Source of the DNA: an uncultured Pseudomonadota bacterium
GTDB lineage: Bacteria > Pseudomonadota > Gammaproteobacteria > Burkholderiales > SG8-39
Direction of reading: 5' to 3'
DNA length: 22,143 nt
Assembly: GCA_903895005.1 (NCBI GenBank)
Contig: CAITSH010000396.1
Coordinates: 1 to 22,143 of the forward strand
Under the pieces are notes generated by a model that saw nothing but the letters and a program-made list of their open reading frames with translations, did not search any database and was not told the origin of the DNA. The first letter of the stretch is position 1. Every line of letters starts with the position of its first letter. Made by a program: the position numbers and the translations under genes. Positions 7,411 to 14,165 of this stretch are shown piece after piece.

Positions 7411-7434
7411 CCCCTCCCCCTTACCGGGGAGGGG
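7411..7434. repeat. Hairpin after the Bug-family gene
   Basis: CCCCTCCCC (7411-7419) pairs with GGGGAGGGG (7426-7434), 8 bp after the stop codon. No T-run follows, so it may be a transcript stabiliser or the first stem of a decayed three-hairpin element rather than a normal terminator. Confidence 0.5.
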
Positions 7435-7481
7435 TAGGGGGAGAGGGGGCTCTAGATCAACAGCGCCGCCATTCGAAGATT

Positions 7482-7596
7482 CACCCTCCCTTGCAGGGCG
7501 CACATCGGCCGGTAGGCCGATGCCGTTCAGCCGGCGCGAAGCAGGCTTCGCGAAACCCCGGCTTCACCCCTAACCCTCTCCCGTCCAGGGAGAGGG
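7482..7596 (-). repeat. Three-hairpin interspersed element, copy C (inverted)
   Basis: Reverse complement of the copies at 2052 and 5054. Stems: CATCGGCC/GGCCGATG (7503-7510, 7515-7522), GCGAAGC/GCTTCGC (7536-7542, 7545-7551) and CCCTCTCCC/GGGAGAGGG (7574-7582, 7588-7596). The middle stem has GAAGC/GCTTC where the others have GGAGC/GCTCC, a compensatory change. Confidence 0.75.
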
Positions 7597-7637
7597 AACA
7601 AACGTTACAGCGCGTAGCGGACTATGGGCCGAGGCTC

Positions 7638-7952
7638 TCAAGCGGCGGCTGGCTCCGGTTGCCACGGTTTGATCTTCGCGAGCGTTTTTGCAAGCGCGTC
7701 TTTGGTGCGTTCGGTGTCGTAGCGCGCCTGACCGCGCAGCCAGTAACCTTCCGAAAGCCCGAAAAACCGGCACAGCCGCAGGTCGGTGTCGGCGGTGATG
7801 CTGCGGCGCGCGGCGACGATCTCACCGATTCGCTGTGCGGGCACGCCGATTTCTTTCGCCAGCCGGTACTGGGAGATACCCATCGGCTTGAGAAACTCCT
7901 CAAGCAGGATCTCACCGGGGGGAATGGATTTGAGCTTTTTTGTCATCGTCAT
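7638..7952 (-). CDS. higA: HigA-type HTH antitoxin
   Basis: 104 residues from ATG 7952 (GAGG four to five bases upstream); a second ATG two codons on (7946) is also possible. The body is an XRE-type helix-turn-helix of the HigA/VapI class: PPGEILLEEFLKPMGISQYR, LAKEIGVPAQRIGEIVAARR, then SITADTDLRLCRFFGLSEGYW. HigA binds and inhibits HigB and represses the promoter. It is the second gene of the pair, 41 bp after the toxin gene, which is the normal higBA order. The C-terminus is a short Lys/Pro-rich tail. Family match is clear. Confidence 0.92.
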   Translation of the reverse strand: MTMTKKLKSIPPGEILLEEFLKPMGISQYRLAKEIGVPAQRIGEIVAARRSITADTDLRLCRFFGLSEGYWLRGQARYDTERTKDALAKTLAKIKPWQPEPAAA

Positions 7953-7993
7953 GGTCCTCGTTGTTCTGTGCGGCCTGATTTGCTTGGTCAGCC

Positions 7994-8272
7994 TCAGTGG
8001 TAGTCCACAATTTCCACATCCTCCGCCCCCTCTTGCCACCGAAAGCAAATGCGGAACTGGTCGTTGATCCGGATGCTGTACTGGCCGGCCCGATCACCAC
8101 GCAAAGCCTCAAGCCGGTTACCCGGGGGCACTCGAAGGTCGCCGATCACACCCGCCCAGTCGAGTTGCTCCAGCTTACGCCGCGCAACATTCGCAATATT
8201 GGCAAAGCGCGCGACCGGTACGCGATTGAAGAGCTTTTCGGTATCGGCGCACTTGAAAGACTTGATTGCCAT
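7994..8272 (-). CDS. higB: HigB-type mRNA interferase toxin
   Basis: 92 residues from ATG 8272. The sequence follows HigB/RelE-superfamily toxins closely: MAIKSFKCADTEKLF, VARRKLEQLD, LRVPPGNRLEALRGDRAGQY, SIRINDQFRICFRW and VEIVDYH at the end. These enzymes cleave mRNA on the ribosome. I chose ATG 8272 because the family starts at this point; upstream codons stay open to 8350 but show no homology. A Shine-Dalgarno sequence is not evident. An inverted repeat 80 bp upstream (8354-8369) is a candidate site for autorepression by HigA. Intact by eye. Confidence 0.92.
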   Translation of the reverse strand: MAIKSFKCADTEKLFNRVPVARFANIANVARRKLEQLDWAGVIGDLRVPPGNRLEALRGDRAGQYSIRINDQFRICFRWQEGAEDVEIVDYH

Positions 8273-8352
8273 GAGCGCATAGTAACGCGTCGCGTGACTA
8301 TGGTCAAACACGGGCAGCCCGGGGCGGATGGCCCGATGGCGAGTTGACAATC

Positions 8353-8377
8353 GGTACCCACGTGGTTACGGTTACCA
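8353..8377. promoter_or_regulatory. Candidate operator between higB and the divergent ORF
   Basis: GTACCCACGTGGTTAC (8354-8369) is a 16 bp inverted repeat with a single mismatch, followed by a second GGTTAC (8370-8375). It lies in the divergent intergenic region ahead of higB, where HigA would be expected to bind. A TTGACA (8344-8349) is adjacent on the + strand, but no convincing -10 follows. Confidence 0.4.
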
Positions 8378-8425
8378 AGTCGCCTCAAAAAAATAGAATG
8401 CGCGTCTAAAATACGCGATTTACTC

Positions 8426-8692
8426 ATGAGCACCAACACCAAGCCGCGCCGTAGTGCAAAGCGCAATCTGTATGCCGAACTCACGGCGGGCATGTCTGCG
8501 CTCGCACGGACGCGCAAATCAACGCTATCCGGATTAAAGAAAAAGGATCTTGGCGCGCCGCTGCTAACGGAGCTTTATTCTCCCGCGCGAGAACGCGAGT
8601 TTGATTCGGCGGAGGCCGTATTAGCCGAAGCAATGGCTGCAAAAAAGCCGGCACAACCTATGCCAAGACATTCGCGAAAATCGCGCGCCTGA
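8426..8692 (+). CDS. Small hypothetical protein with an antitoxin-like N-terminus
   Basis: 88 residues. Residues 10-40 (SAKRNLYAELTAGMSALART) resemble the start of short HTH antitoxins (..KRNLF.EL..G...L...R.GK.TL), but the DNA-binding part that normally follows is absent and the rest is a Lys/Arg/Ala-rich tail without recognisable features. It may be a decayed antitoxin or an unrelated small basic protein. No strong ribosome binding site is seen. It overlaps the next gene by one base (TGATG), which suggests that the two are read together. Function unknown. Confidence 0.45.
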   Translation: MSTNTKPRRSAKRNLYAELTAGMSALARTRKSTLSGLKKKDLGAPLLTELYSPAREREFDSAEAVLAEAMAAKKPAQPMPRHSRKSRA

Positions 8693-9285
8693 TGACGTAT
8701 TCGCGCAGTGGCGCATCCCTCGCCTGCCGAATGCGCGGGGCCTTCGCCGTTGTATTTATATGTTGCGCCGCTCTTGCTCAGGCGCAGCCCCTCGCCAAGC
8801 CCGAGCGAACGCCCGATGTGCCCTACCAGCCGACCAACGACGAGGTGGTGGTGGCGATGCTTAACCTCGCCAAGGTGGGCGCAACCGATGTGGTCTATGA
8901 CCTGGGGTGCGGCGATGGGCGCATTGTGATTGCGGCGGTCAAGGAGCGCGGCGCGCGCGGGGTGTGCGTGGAGATTGATCCGCACTTGATGGCGCTTGCG
9001 CGCAACAACGCCAAAAAAGCCGGTGTCGGCGATCGCATCAAATTTTTGACGCAGGATTTGTTCAAGACTGATTTTCGCGATGCCACGGTGGTGATGTTGT
9101 TCTTGTGGCCCGAGATCAACCTCAAACTGCGCCCCACGTTGTGGCGTGACCTGGCCGTCGGATCGCGCGTGGTCTCGCACATGCACACCATGGGCGACTG
9201 GCCGCCCGAGCAGCGCGTGGACATCAAGGCCACCGACCGCGAGCGGGTTATTTACCTGTGGACGATTTCGAAGGCGGTGAAGTAG
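8692..9285 (+). CDS. Class I SAM-dependent methyltransferase with N-terminal signal sequence
   Basis: 197 residues from ATG 8692; ATG 8731 is an alternative that leaves a neat signal peptide (MRGAFAVVFICCAALAQA). After it come TPDVPYQPTNDEVVVAMLNL, the SAM-binding glycine motif VVYDLGCGDGRIVIAAVKE, the acidic end of strand 2 (CVEIDP), VTQDLF-like motif TQDLFKTDF and VVMLFLWPEINLKLRP. The fold is a small Rossmann methyltransferase of the kind annotated generically as SAM-dependent methyltransferase, where exported-looking copies with this TPDVPY linker are common. The substrate is unknown, and how SAM would be available outside the cytoplasm is unexplained; the hydrophobic start may serve as a membrane anchor. 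It follows the small ORF by translational overlap and ends just before a 73 bp repeat. Confidence 0.85.
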   Translation: MTYSRSGASLACRMRGAFAVVFICCAALAQAQPLAKPERTPDVPYQPTNDEVVVAMLNLAKVGATDVVYDLGCGDGRIVIAAVKERGARGVCVEIDPHLMALARNNAKKAGVGDRIKFLTQDLFKTDFRDATVVMLFLWPEINLKLRPTLWRDLAVGSRVVSHMHTMGDWPPEQRVDIKATDRERVIYLWTISKAVK

Positions 9286-9303
9286 TTTTAGTACTGTGCG
9301 AGA

Positions 9304-9376
9304 AACCCCATGGATTCCGGGTTTGACCTGAGAAATCCCCGGAGGGGACGCCCAAACCCCGGGCGCCCCGAAATGA
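9304..9376 (+). repeat. 73 bp direct repeat, left copy
   Basis: Runs from AACCCCATGGATTCCGGG to CGCCCCGAAATGA. It matches 10505-10577 in the same orientation with four mismatches. The two copies bracket the ACMSD-like gene. A degenerate version of the middle part is at 6031-6122. Confidence 0.85.
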
Positions 9377-9404
9377 CGTCCTGATTCCGAAGGCGGGAAA
9401 TCGA

Positions 9405-10433
9405 TTACAGCTTCAGCAACCGCCTTGCATTCCCCTCAAGCACCAACGTCTGTTCTTCGGCGTTAAAGCCGGGGTGGGCGGTAACCACCTCGACCGGTTT
9501 CTCGTAGGCGATGGGGAAGCAGTAGTCGCTGCCCATCATGATGCGGTCGGCACCGACCAGGTCCTTGAGGTATTGCAGCGGCTGGTCGGCGTAGGTGATG
9601 GTGTCGTAATAAAAGCGCCGCAGGTATTCCATCGGGCCGAGGCTGCAACCGTAGGGCTCGCGCCGCTTGTCATAGCCGCGCTGCAGGCGGCCGATCAGGT
9701 ACGGAAACGCGCCGCCGGCGTGCGGCAACACCCAGGTGAGTTTTGGAAAGCGGTCGAGCACGCCGCCGAATATCAGGTGACCGGCGGCAATCGCCGTCTC
9801 GAAGGGATTGCCCAGCAGGTTGTGCAGGTAGAACTTGGAGAGGCGCTCGTGGCCGATGACGTGGCTGGGATGCAAAAATATCGGCAGCCCACTTGCCTCA
9901 ATAGCCTCATAGACCGGAAAGAATTTTTCATCCGACAGGTCGAGACCGCAGATTTGCGTCGAGAGATAGACGCCGCGCGTCGAGGGCAGCTTGGCCACGC
10001 GCTCGAGCTCGCGCACCGCCAGATCCGGTTCGCTCATCGGCAGCGTGGCAAAGTTAATCAGTTTGCCGGCGTGCTTGATGCAGGCCGCGCCGGCGGTGTC
10101 GTTGTAGATCTCGCACAGCTCCTGCGCAAAAGCGCGCTTGGCCCAGTCGGTCATCGGCAGCGACAGCGACAGCGCATGCACCGAGACACCCTGCTTCTCC
10201 ATCGCCTCGAGACGCGCGTCCATGTCGATGAACTGCGGCTGCAACGGCGGCAGCGTGATTTCATCGACGATCAGCGTCGGGCCCTTGCCGGGGATTTCCT
10301 TGTAAGTGGCGCCGCTGCCAGGGCCCGCCTTGGCGATGGCCTGCAAGAATTCCTGCGGATAAAAGTGCGCGTGGATGTCGATGGGATTGCCGCCGTGGCT
10401 GTGGCCGCAAGATGCGTCGTGAACGTGGGTCAT
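9405..10433 (-). CDS. ACMSD-like amidohydrolase (Amidohydro_2)
   Basis: 342 residues from ATG 10433, with AGGA six bases upstream. It is similar over its length to 2-amino-3-carboxymuconate semialdehyde decarboxylase and related gamma-resorcylate-type decarboxylases/hydrolases. Metal ligands are present: IDIHAH (H21, H23), IFLHPSH, WVLPHAGGAFPYLIGRL and IMMGSDYCFP. Such enzymes use one divalent metal to decarboxylate or hydrolyse small ring-derived acids. The N-terminus before the HxH is unusual, with HVHDASCGHSHGG that may bind metal. It is the last gene of the - strand cluster, 240 bp after a Rieske oxygenase gene, and is bracketed by 73 bp direct repeats that could allow its loss or gain. 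A role as a lower-pathway step after ring oxidation is inference. Confidence 0.9.
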   Translation of the reverse strand: MTHVHDASCGHSHGGNPIDIHAHFYPQEFLQAIAKAGPGSGATYKEIPGKGPTLIVDEITLPPLQPQFIDMDARLEAMEKQGVSVHALSLSLPMTDWAKRAFAQELCEIYNDTAGAACIKHAGKLINFATLPMSEPDLAVRELERVAKLPSTRGVYLSTQICGLDLSDEKFFPVYEAIEASGLPIFLHPSHVIGHERLSKFYLHNLLGNPFETAIAAGHLIFGGVLDRFPKLTWVLPHAGGAFPYLIGRLQRGYDKRREPYGCSLGPMEYLRRFYYDTITYADQPLQYLKDLVGADRIMMGSDYCFPIAYEKPVEVVTAHPGFNAEEQTLVLEGNARRLLKL

Positions 10434-10504
10434 GTTGGGTCCTGAGAGATAACGTTGCAGATGCCGGACAGGGAGTTTATTCGTGATTCCGGACCTGCGC
10501 AGCG

Positions 10505-10577
10505 AACCCCATGGATTCCGGGTTTGACCTAAGAAATCCCCGGAGGGGATGCCCAAACCGCGGGCGCCCCGGAATGA
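10505..10577 (+). repeat. 73 bp direct repeat, right copy
   Basis: Same orientation as 9304-9376, four mismatches. It lies between the start of the ACMSD-like gene and the end of the preceding Rieske gene. Outside the repeat the 240 bp gap (10434-10673) shows no gene. Confidence 0.85.
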
Positions 10578-10673
10578 AGGCGAGATCTCAGTCGTGCACA
10601 GTCGCGCACCACCGCGCTCATTTGCAGCCGTACGCGTGCCCCGCGTCCGTCAAAAACGCCGGGCGATTCTGTT

Positions 10674-11687
10674 CTAAAGATGGATTTCCGTTTCGCCGTG
10701 CTGCGCCAGCAGATCCAGGAGTTTCTTTCGCATCAGCAGCCCGGCCTTGTCCGACTCCATGTGAAACTCGCTGCGCCGGCGTGTGTCGAGGGGGATGTCA
10801 CTGTCGACGGCCTCAAGGATCACACGGTCTTCGTCGACCACCTTACGGTCAAAGGCAATGATGTCGGCGGCGGGCACGTCGGCCTCGGTGTCGTTGCGAT
10901 AGCTCCACTGCACCACCTGGCAGCGGCCTTCGTCGATGGGCGTGCCCACCGAGTAAATGCTTTGCTTGAGGCCGTTGGGATAGGTGATGCCCATGCGCCG
11001 CGAGAAGGGCATGAACCAGTTGAGGTCCACGGTGCGCACGGTTTCGTCGGCGTCGATCTTGAGGTGCTTGCGGCCCATGGCCGGGTTTTTCACCGGCTGG
11101 ATGATGTTCATGTCAAAGCCGTAGTCGCGCTCGATGATCTCGCCCTTGGGGGGCTCGGGCTTGTCGTAGCGGCCCTGCATGGCCTTGTGCACAAAACTCT
11201 GGTGCGCAAAGTCGAAGGAATTCTCCATGAAGCGGATGCCGCTGCAGTTCCAGGGCTCGTAGAACTGATCCACCTGGCGAAAGCCCGGCTTGCCAGCCTC
11301 GGGCAGATCGGGGATGGGCATAAGCGGGTCTTCAAGCGCGACCCAGGCGTAACCGTAGCGCGCCTCGCAATGATAGGCCGCCACCTTGGCGCCGGCCGGT
11401 ATGCCGGTGTAGGGCTGCTGCGGAATCTTGACGCACTTGCCGGCGCGGTCGTAGGCCCAGCCGTGGTAACCGCACACCAGGTTACCGCCGTCGTAAAAGC
11501 CCTTGGACAGGCGCGCCGTGCGGTGGCAGCAGCGATCGAGCATCGCAGCGGGCCTGCCCTCCCCGTCCACCCACAACACGATGTTCTCGCCAAGCAGCGT
11601 GAAGGGCTTGGGCCCGTCGGCGAGCATCGAGAGCGGCATCACGCAATGCCAGAAACGACGGAATACTTTTTGTTTGGCTTCGATCAT
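10674..11687 (-). CDS. VanA-type Rieske non-heme iron oxygenase (third in the cluster)
   Basis: 337 residues from ATG 11687, with AGGAGG four bases upstream. The N-terminal Rieske domain has C53-X-H55 and C72-X2-H75 (DRCCHRTA and VCGYHGW) for the 2Fe-2S cluster. The catalytic domain has the mononuclear iron motif MENSFDFAHQSFVH (D159, H162, H167) and a later DEDRVILE that should carry the third ligand. Length and layout fit alpha-only oxygenases such as vanillate O-demethylase or dicamba and N-demethylases. They need a separate reductase, none of which is in the window. It is separated from its two paralogues by a binding-protein gene. Hydroxylation or dealkylation of an imported ring compound is inferred; the substrate is unknown. 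Confidence 0.92.
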   Translation of the reverse strand: MIEAKQKVFRRFWHCVMPLSMLADGPKPFTLLGENIVLWVDGEGRPAAMLDRCCHRTARLSKGFYDGGNLVCGYHGWAYDRAGKCVKIPQQPYTGIPAGAKVAAYHCEARYGYAWVALEDPLMPIPDLPEAGKPGFRQVDQFYEPWNCSGIRFMENSFDFAHQSFVHKAMQGRYDKPEPPKGEIIERDYGFDMNIIQPVKNPAMGRKHLKIDADETVRTVDLNWFMPFSRRMGITYPNGLKQSIYSVGTPIDEGRCQVVQWSYRNDTEADVPAADIIAFDRKVVDEDRVILEAVDSDIPLDTRRRSEFHMESDKAGLLMRKKLLDLLAQHGETEIHL

Positions 11688-11733
11688 GGTGCCTCCTGAT
11701 ATCTGAATCTTGCTGAACAATGATTAGTACGTT

Positions 11734-11759
11734 CCCCTCCCCCCTTCGCGGGGGAGGGG
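11734..11759. repeat. GC-rich hairpin upstream of the Rieske gene
   Basis: CCCCTCCCCC (11734-11743) pairs with GGGGGAGGGG (11750-11759). It sits in the 131 bp gap between a binding-protein gene and a Rieske gene and resembles the first stem of the three-hairpin element. It may protect the binding-protein mRNA 3' end or dampen read-through; there is no T-run. Confidence 0.5.
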
Positions 11760-11818
11760 GTTCCATTTGTGCGCGATCAACCTCGTGCTACTTCAATTAA
11801 CAACTGAAAGGAATCCCC

Positions 11819-12850
11819 TCACTTGAGCGGCATGCGCTCCGACTTGGGCGGCAGGAAGCTCGAGTTGAAGATCACGTCCGGGTTGGGTTTGACCTTGGTG
11901 CCGAACGTCGCGGCGACATCGTCAACCTGGGTGTCGAGCACGAGCTTGCTGACCGAGCCGAGGCCGTTGTTGTAGCTGCGGGCGGTGAGCATGGCCGGGA
12001 TCATCATGGCGAAGCGCTGCACTTCGATGGCTTCGTCAACCAGCGGCTCGCGCGCCTTCAGGAACTTGATCGAGGCGGCGGGATCGGCGAGGCCTTCGCG
12101 GAAGGCGCGGTTGGTGGCGCGCACAAAGCCGGCAACAGCCTTGGGGTTTTCGGCGATGAGCTTGCTGCTGGCAATGACGGCGTTGCCGTAGGCGCGGATA
12201 CCCAGGTCCGAGACTTTAATGACCGCGATATCTTCGGTCTTGATACCGCGGGCGTTGAACTCAAGCGTGGCGTTATAAAAACCGCCGCACAGGTCGGCAT
12301 CGCCCTTGAGGACCATGTTGACGCGCAGCGACGGGTCGATGGTGACCCACTTGACCGTGGCCGGGTCGATACGGCTCATCTTGGCGAACATCGGGAAGAG
12401 TTTTTTGGTGACCTCAAAGTTCGCCGAGGCGACGGACTTACCGGAAAAATCCGTAATCGACTTGATGCCGGATTTTTTGAGGGCAAAGTAGGCGAGCGGC
12501 AGCTCGTCATAGAGCTGGTACACGGCCTGCATGCGCGTCGGGCCGGGGTTGTTGCCTGAGAACTCGATCAGCGAGGAAATGTCACCCAGTGCGATGTCGT
12601 AGGCGCCCGAGGCAATACGCGTCATCGCCGCCGCCGAACCGTTGCCCGAATCGATGGTGACATCGAGGCCCTCCTGCTCAAAGTAGCCCTTGGCCTTGGC
12701 CAGGAAAAAGAACGAGGTCTGGCCCTCGAACTTCCAGTCGAGCGAGAACTTGATCTTGGTGAGGCCTTGCGCGGCGGCGCCAAGGGGCAGGCCGGCGAGC
12801 AGCGCCGCGAGCGCGGTGGCCGCAATCAGGGAGCGTTTGTTCATTTGCAT
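11819..12850 (-). CDS. ABC transporter substrate-binding protein, SsuA/NMT1-like
   Basis: 343 residues from ATG 12850 with AAGGA six to seven bases upstream. Residues 1-27 form a Sec signal peptide (Lys-Arg, then an Ala/Leu core ending GAAAQ). The mature part has FSLDWKFEGQTSFFFLAKAK, GYFEQEGLDVTIDSGNGSAA and GAYDIALGDISSLIEF, typical of the SsuA/TauA/NrtA/THI5 group that binds sulfonates, pyrimidines, nitrate and similar compounds. No own permease or ATPase gene lies beside it, so it may deliver a related ligand to the ABC transporter encoded at 18679-20318. It is placed among Rieske genes. Ligand unknown. Confidence 0.9.
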   Translation of the reverse strand: MQMNKRSLIAATALAALLAGLPLGAAAQGLTKIKFSLDWKFEGQTSFFFLAKAKGYFEQEGLDVTIDSGNGSAAAMTRIASGAYDIALGDISSLIEFSGNNPGPTRMQAVYQLYDELPLAYFALKKSGIKSITDFSGKSVASANFEVTKKLFPMFAKMSRIDPATVKWVTIDPSLRVNMVLKGDADLCGGFYNATLEFNARGIKTEDIAVIKVSDLGIRAYGNAVIASSKLIAENPKAVAGFVRATNRAFREGLADPAASIKFLKAREPLVDEAIEVQRFAMMIPAMLTARSYNNGLGSVSKLVLDTQVDDVAATFGTKVKPNPDVIFNSSFLPPKSERMPLK

Positions 12851-12889
12851 GGTGGTTCCTTTTTAAAAGTCAGCATGGATGGGGTCGGT

Positions 12890-13036
12890 TTAGACGAGCC
12901 TGGCCATGTCTTCGGGCGAAGGCCGCACGCCGCGATGGTTGATGCGAAACACACTGCCCTCCGGGTCTTCGAGTACTGCCTGGTAGCCGTTGTAATAAGT
13001 GGTGTACGGTGGCTTGATGAGGCGACCGCCGGGACG
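12890..13036 (-). pseudogene. Glyoxalase/VOC-fold protein, C-terminal remnant
   Basis: About 48 codons reading RPGGRLIKPPYTTYYNGYQA then VLEDPEGSVFRINHRG and a stop at 12890-12892. The pattern PPYTTYY-GYQAVLEDP-G--FR is the end of a vicinal-oxygen-chelate (glyoxalase/bleomycin resistance) domain. Upstream in the same frame the homology stops after a few residues (Arg/His-rich codons), the first two-thirds of the domain are missing, and I find no start codon giving a full VOC fold. It lies between a Rieske gene (stop at 13103) and a binding-protein gene. A ring-cleavage dioxygenase or isomerase-like protein may once have been here. Confidence 0.6.
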
Positions 13037-13102
13037 CTGGTCGCGGGCTTGGCGGGCGTGTCGATGTGCATGGTCGGCGTGTCGCTTTTTTCGTCCCGCC
13101 GC

Positions 13103-14113
13103 TCAGGCGTGGACTTCGTCCTCGCCGTGCTCCCTGAGTAGCGCAAGCAGCTTTTCGCGCATGATCAGGCCGGGCTTGTCGGACTCCATGTGAAATTCGA
13201 TGCGCCGCGCGGTGTCGATGCAGGCGTCGGGGTCGGTGCTCTCGAGGATGATCTTGTCCTCGTTGGTGACGGCGCGGTCAAAGGCGATGATTTCGCTCGC
13301 CGGCACCTGGGCCTCCGTGTCGCTGCGGTAACACCACTGCACCACCATCGAGGCGTTGTCATCGATCGGTGTGGCATTGGTGATGATCGTGTGCTTGAGA
13401 CCGTTGGGGTAGCTGATGGCAAGGCGCCGCGAAAAGGGCAGGAACCAGGTGCCGCGCATCATGCGCACCGTTTCAGCAGCGTCGCTGCCCACCACGTTGC
13501 GCGCGATGGCAGGGTTGGTGACCGGTGTCTCGACGTAAGTCTCCAGGCCCCAGTCGGAAGCATCGAGGCTGACCTTGTTGGGCACGTGGTTCTTCGGGCC
13601 GAAGGTGCCCTTGTGCACAAAAGACAGGTGCGCCATGTCGAACGAATTTTCCATCAGGCGCAGGCCGGCGCAGTTCCAGACTTCGTAAAACTGGTCGATC
13701 TGCCGGAAGCCAGGCTCGGTCGCCTCGGTCAGCGTAAAGATCGGCTGCAGCGGATCGTCGAGTGCAACCCAGGCATAGCCGTAGCGCTCGTCGCAGTGAT
13801 AGGCGGGCACCTTGGCGCCCGCCGGGATGCTGGCCTCGGTGTTTTGCGGAATCTTCACGCACTTGCCGGCGGCGTCATAAGTCCAGCCGTGATAGCCGCA
13901 GACGATGTTGCCGCCTTCGACATAGCCCTTGGAGAGTTGCGCCGTGCGGTGGCAGCAACGGTCCTTGAGCGCGACGGGTTTGCCTTCGGGGCCTTTGAAC
14001 AGCACGATTTGTTCGCCGAGCAGCGTAAAGGGCTTGGGGCCGGCTTCCAGCATGCTCATGGGCATGACCGGGTACCAGAAGCGGCGGAGGATTTTTTGCT
14101 GGGTTACGAGCAC
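13103..14113 (-). CDS. VanA-type Rieske non-heme iron oxygenase (second in the cluster)
   Basis: 336 residues from GTG 14113, with AAGGA about seven bases upstream. The Rieske ligands are C53, H55, C72 and H75 (DRCCHRTAQL, VCGYHGW). The mononuclear iron motif is MENSFDMAHLSFVH (D158, H161, H166), and NEDKIILE near residue 290 should supply the last ligand. It is clearly paralogous to the oxygenases at 10674 and 14166: all three start near QQKxxRxFW, share GPKPFTL(L/M)GE and end with HGE-E-H. Gap to the preceding gene is 52 bp. The catalytic domain loop after FVHKGTFG differs most among the three, suggesting different substrates or positions of attack. Confidence 0.92.
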   Translation of the reverse strand: MLVTQQKILRRFWYPVMPMSMLEAGPKPFTLLGEQIVLFKGPEGKPVALKDRCCHRTAQLSKGYVEGGNIVCGYHGWTYDAAGKCVKIPQNTEASIPAGAKVPAYHCDERYGYAWVALDDPLQPIFTLTEATEPGFRQIDQFYEVWNCAGLRLMENSFDMAHLSFVHKGTFGPKNHVPNKVSLDASDWGLETYVETPVTNPAIARNVVGSDAAETVRMMRGTWFLPFSRRLAISYPNGLKHTIITNATPIDDNASMVVQWCYRSDTEAQVPASEIIAFDRAVTNEDKIILESTDPDACIDTARRIEFHMESDKPGLIMREKLLALLREHGEDEVHA

Positions 14114-14165
14114 GATGGATTCCTTACGAGGGTTTGTCGTTGTGAGTCGGTGATGGGGCCGGGCT

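Noticed and set aside
7411..7434. Rho-independent terminator of the Bug-family gene
   Set aside because: The stem is strong but no T-run follows; the same kind of GC-rich stem is part of dispersed repeats here.
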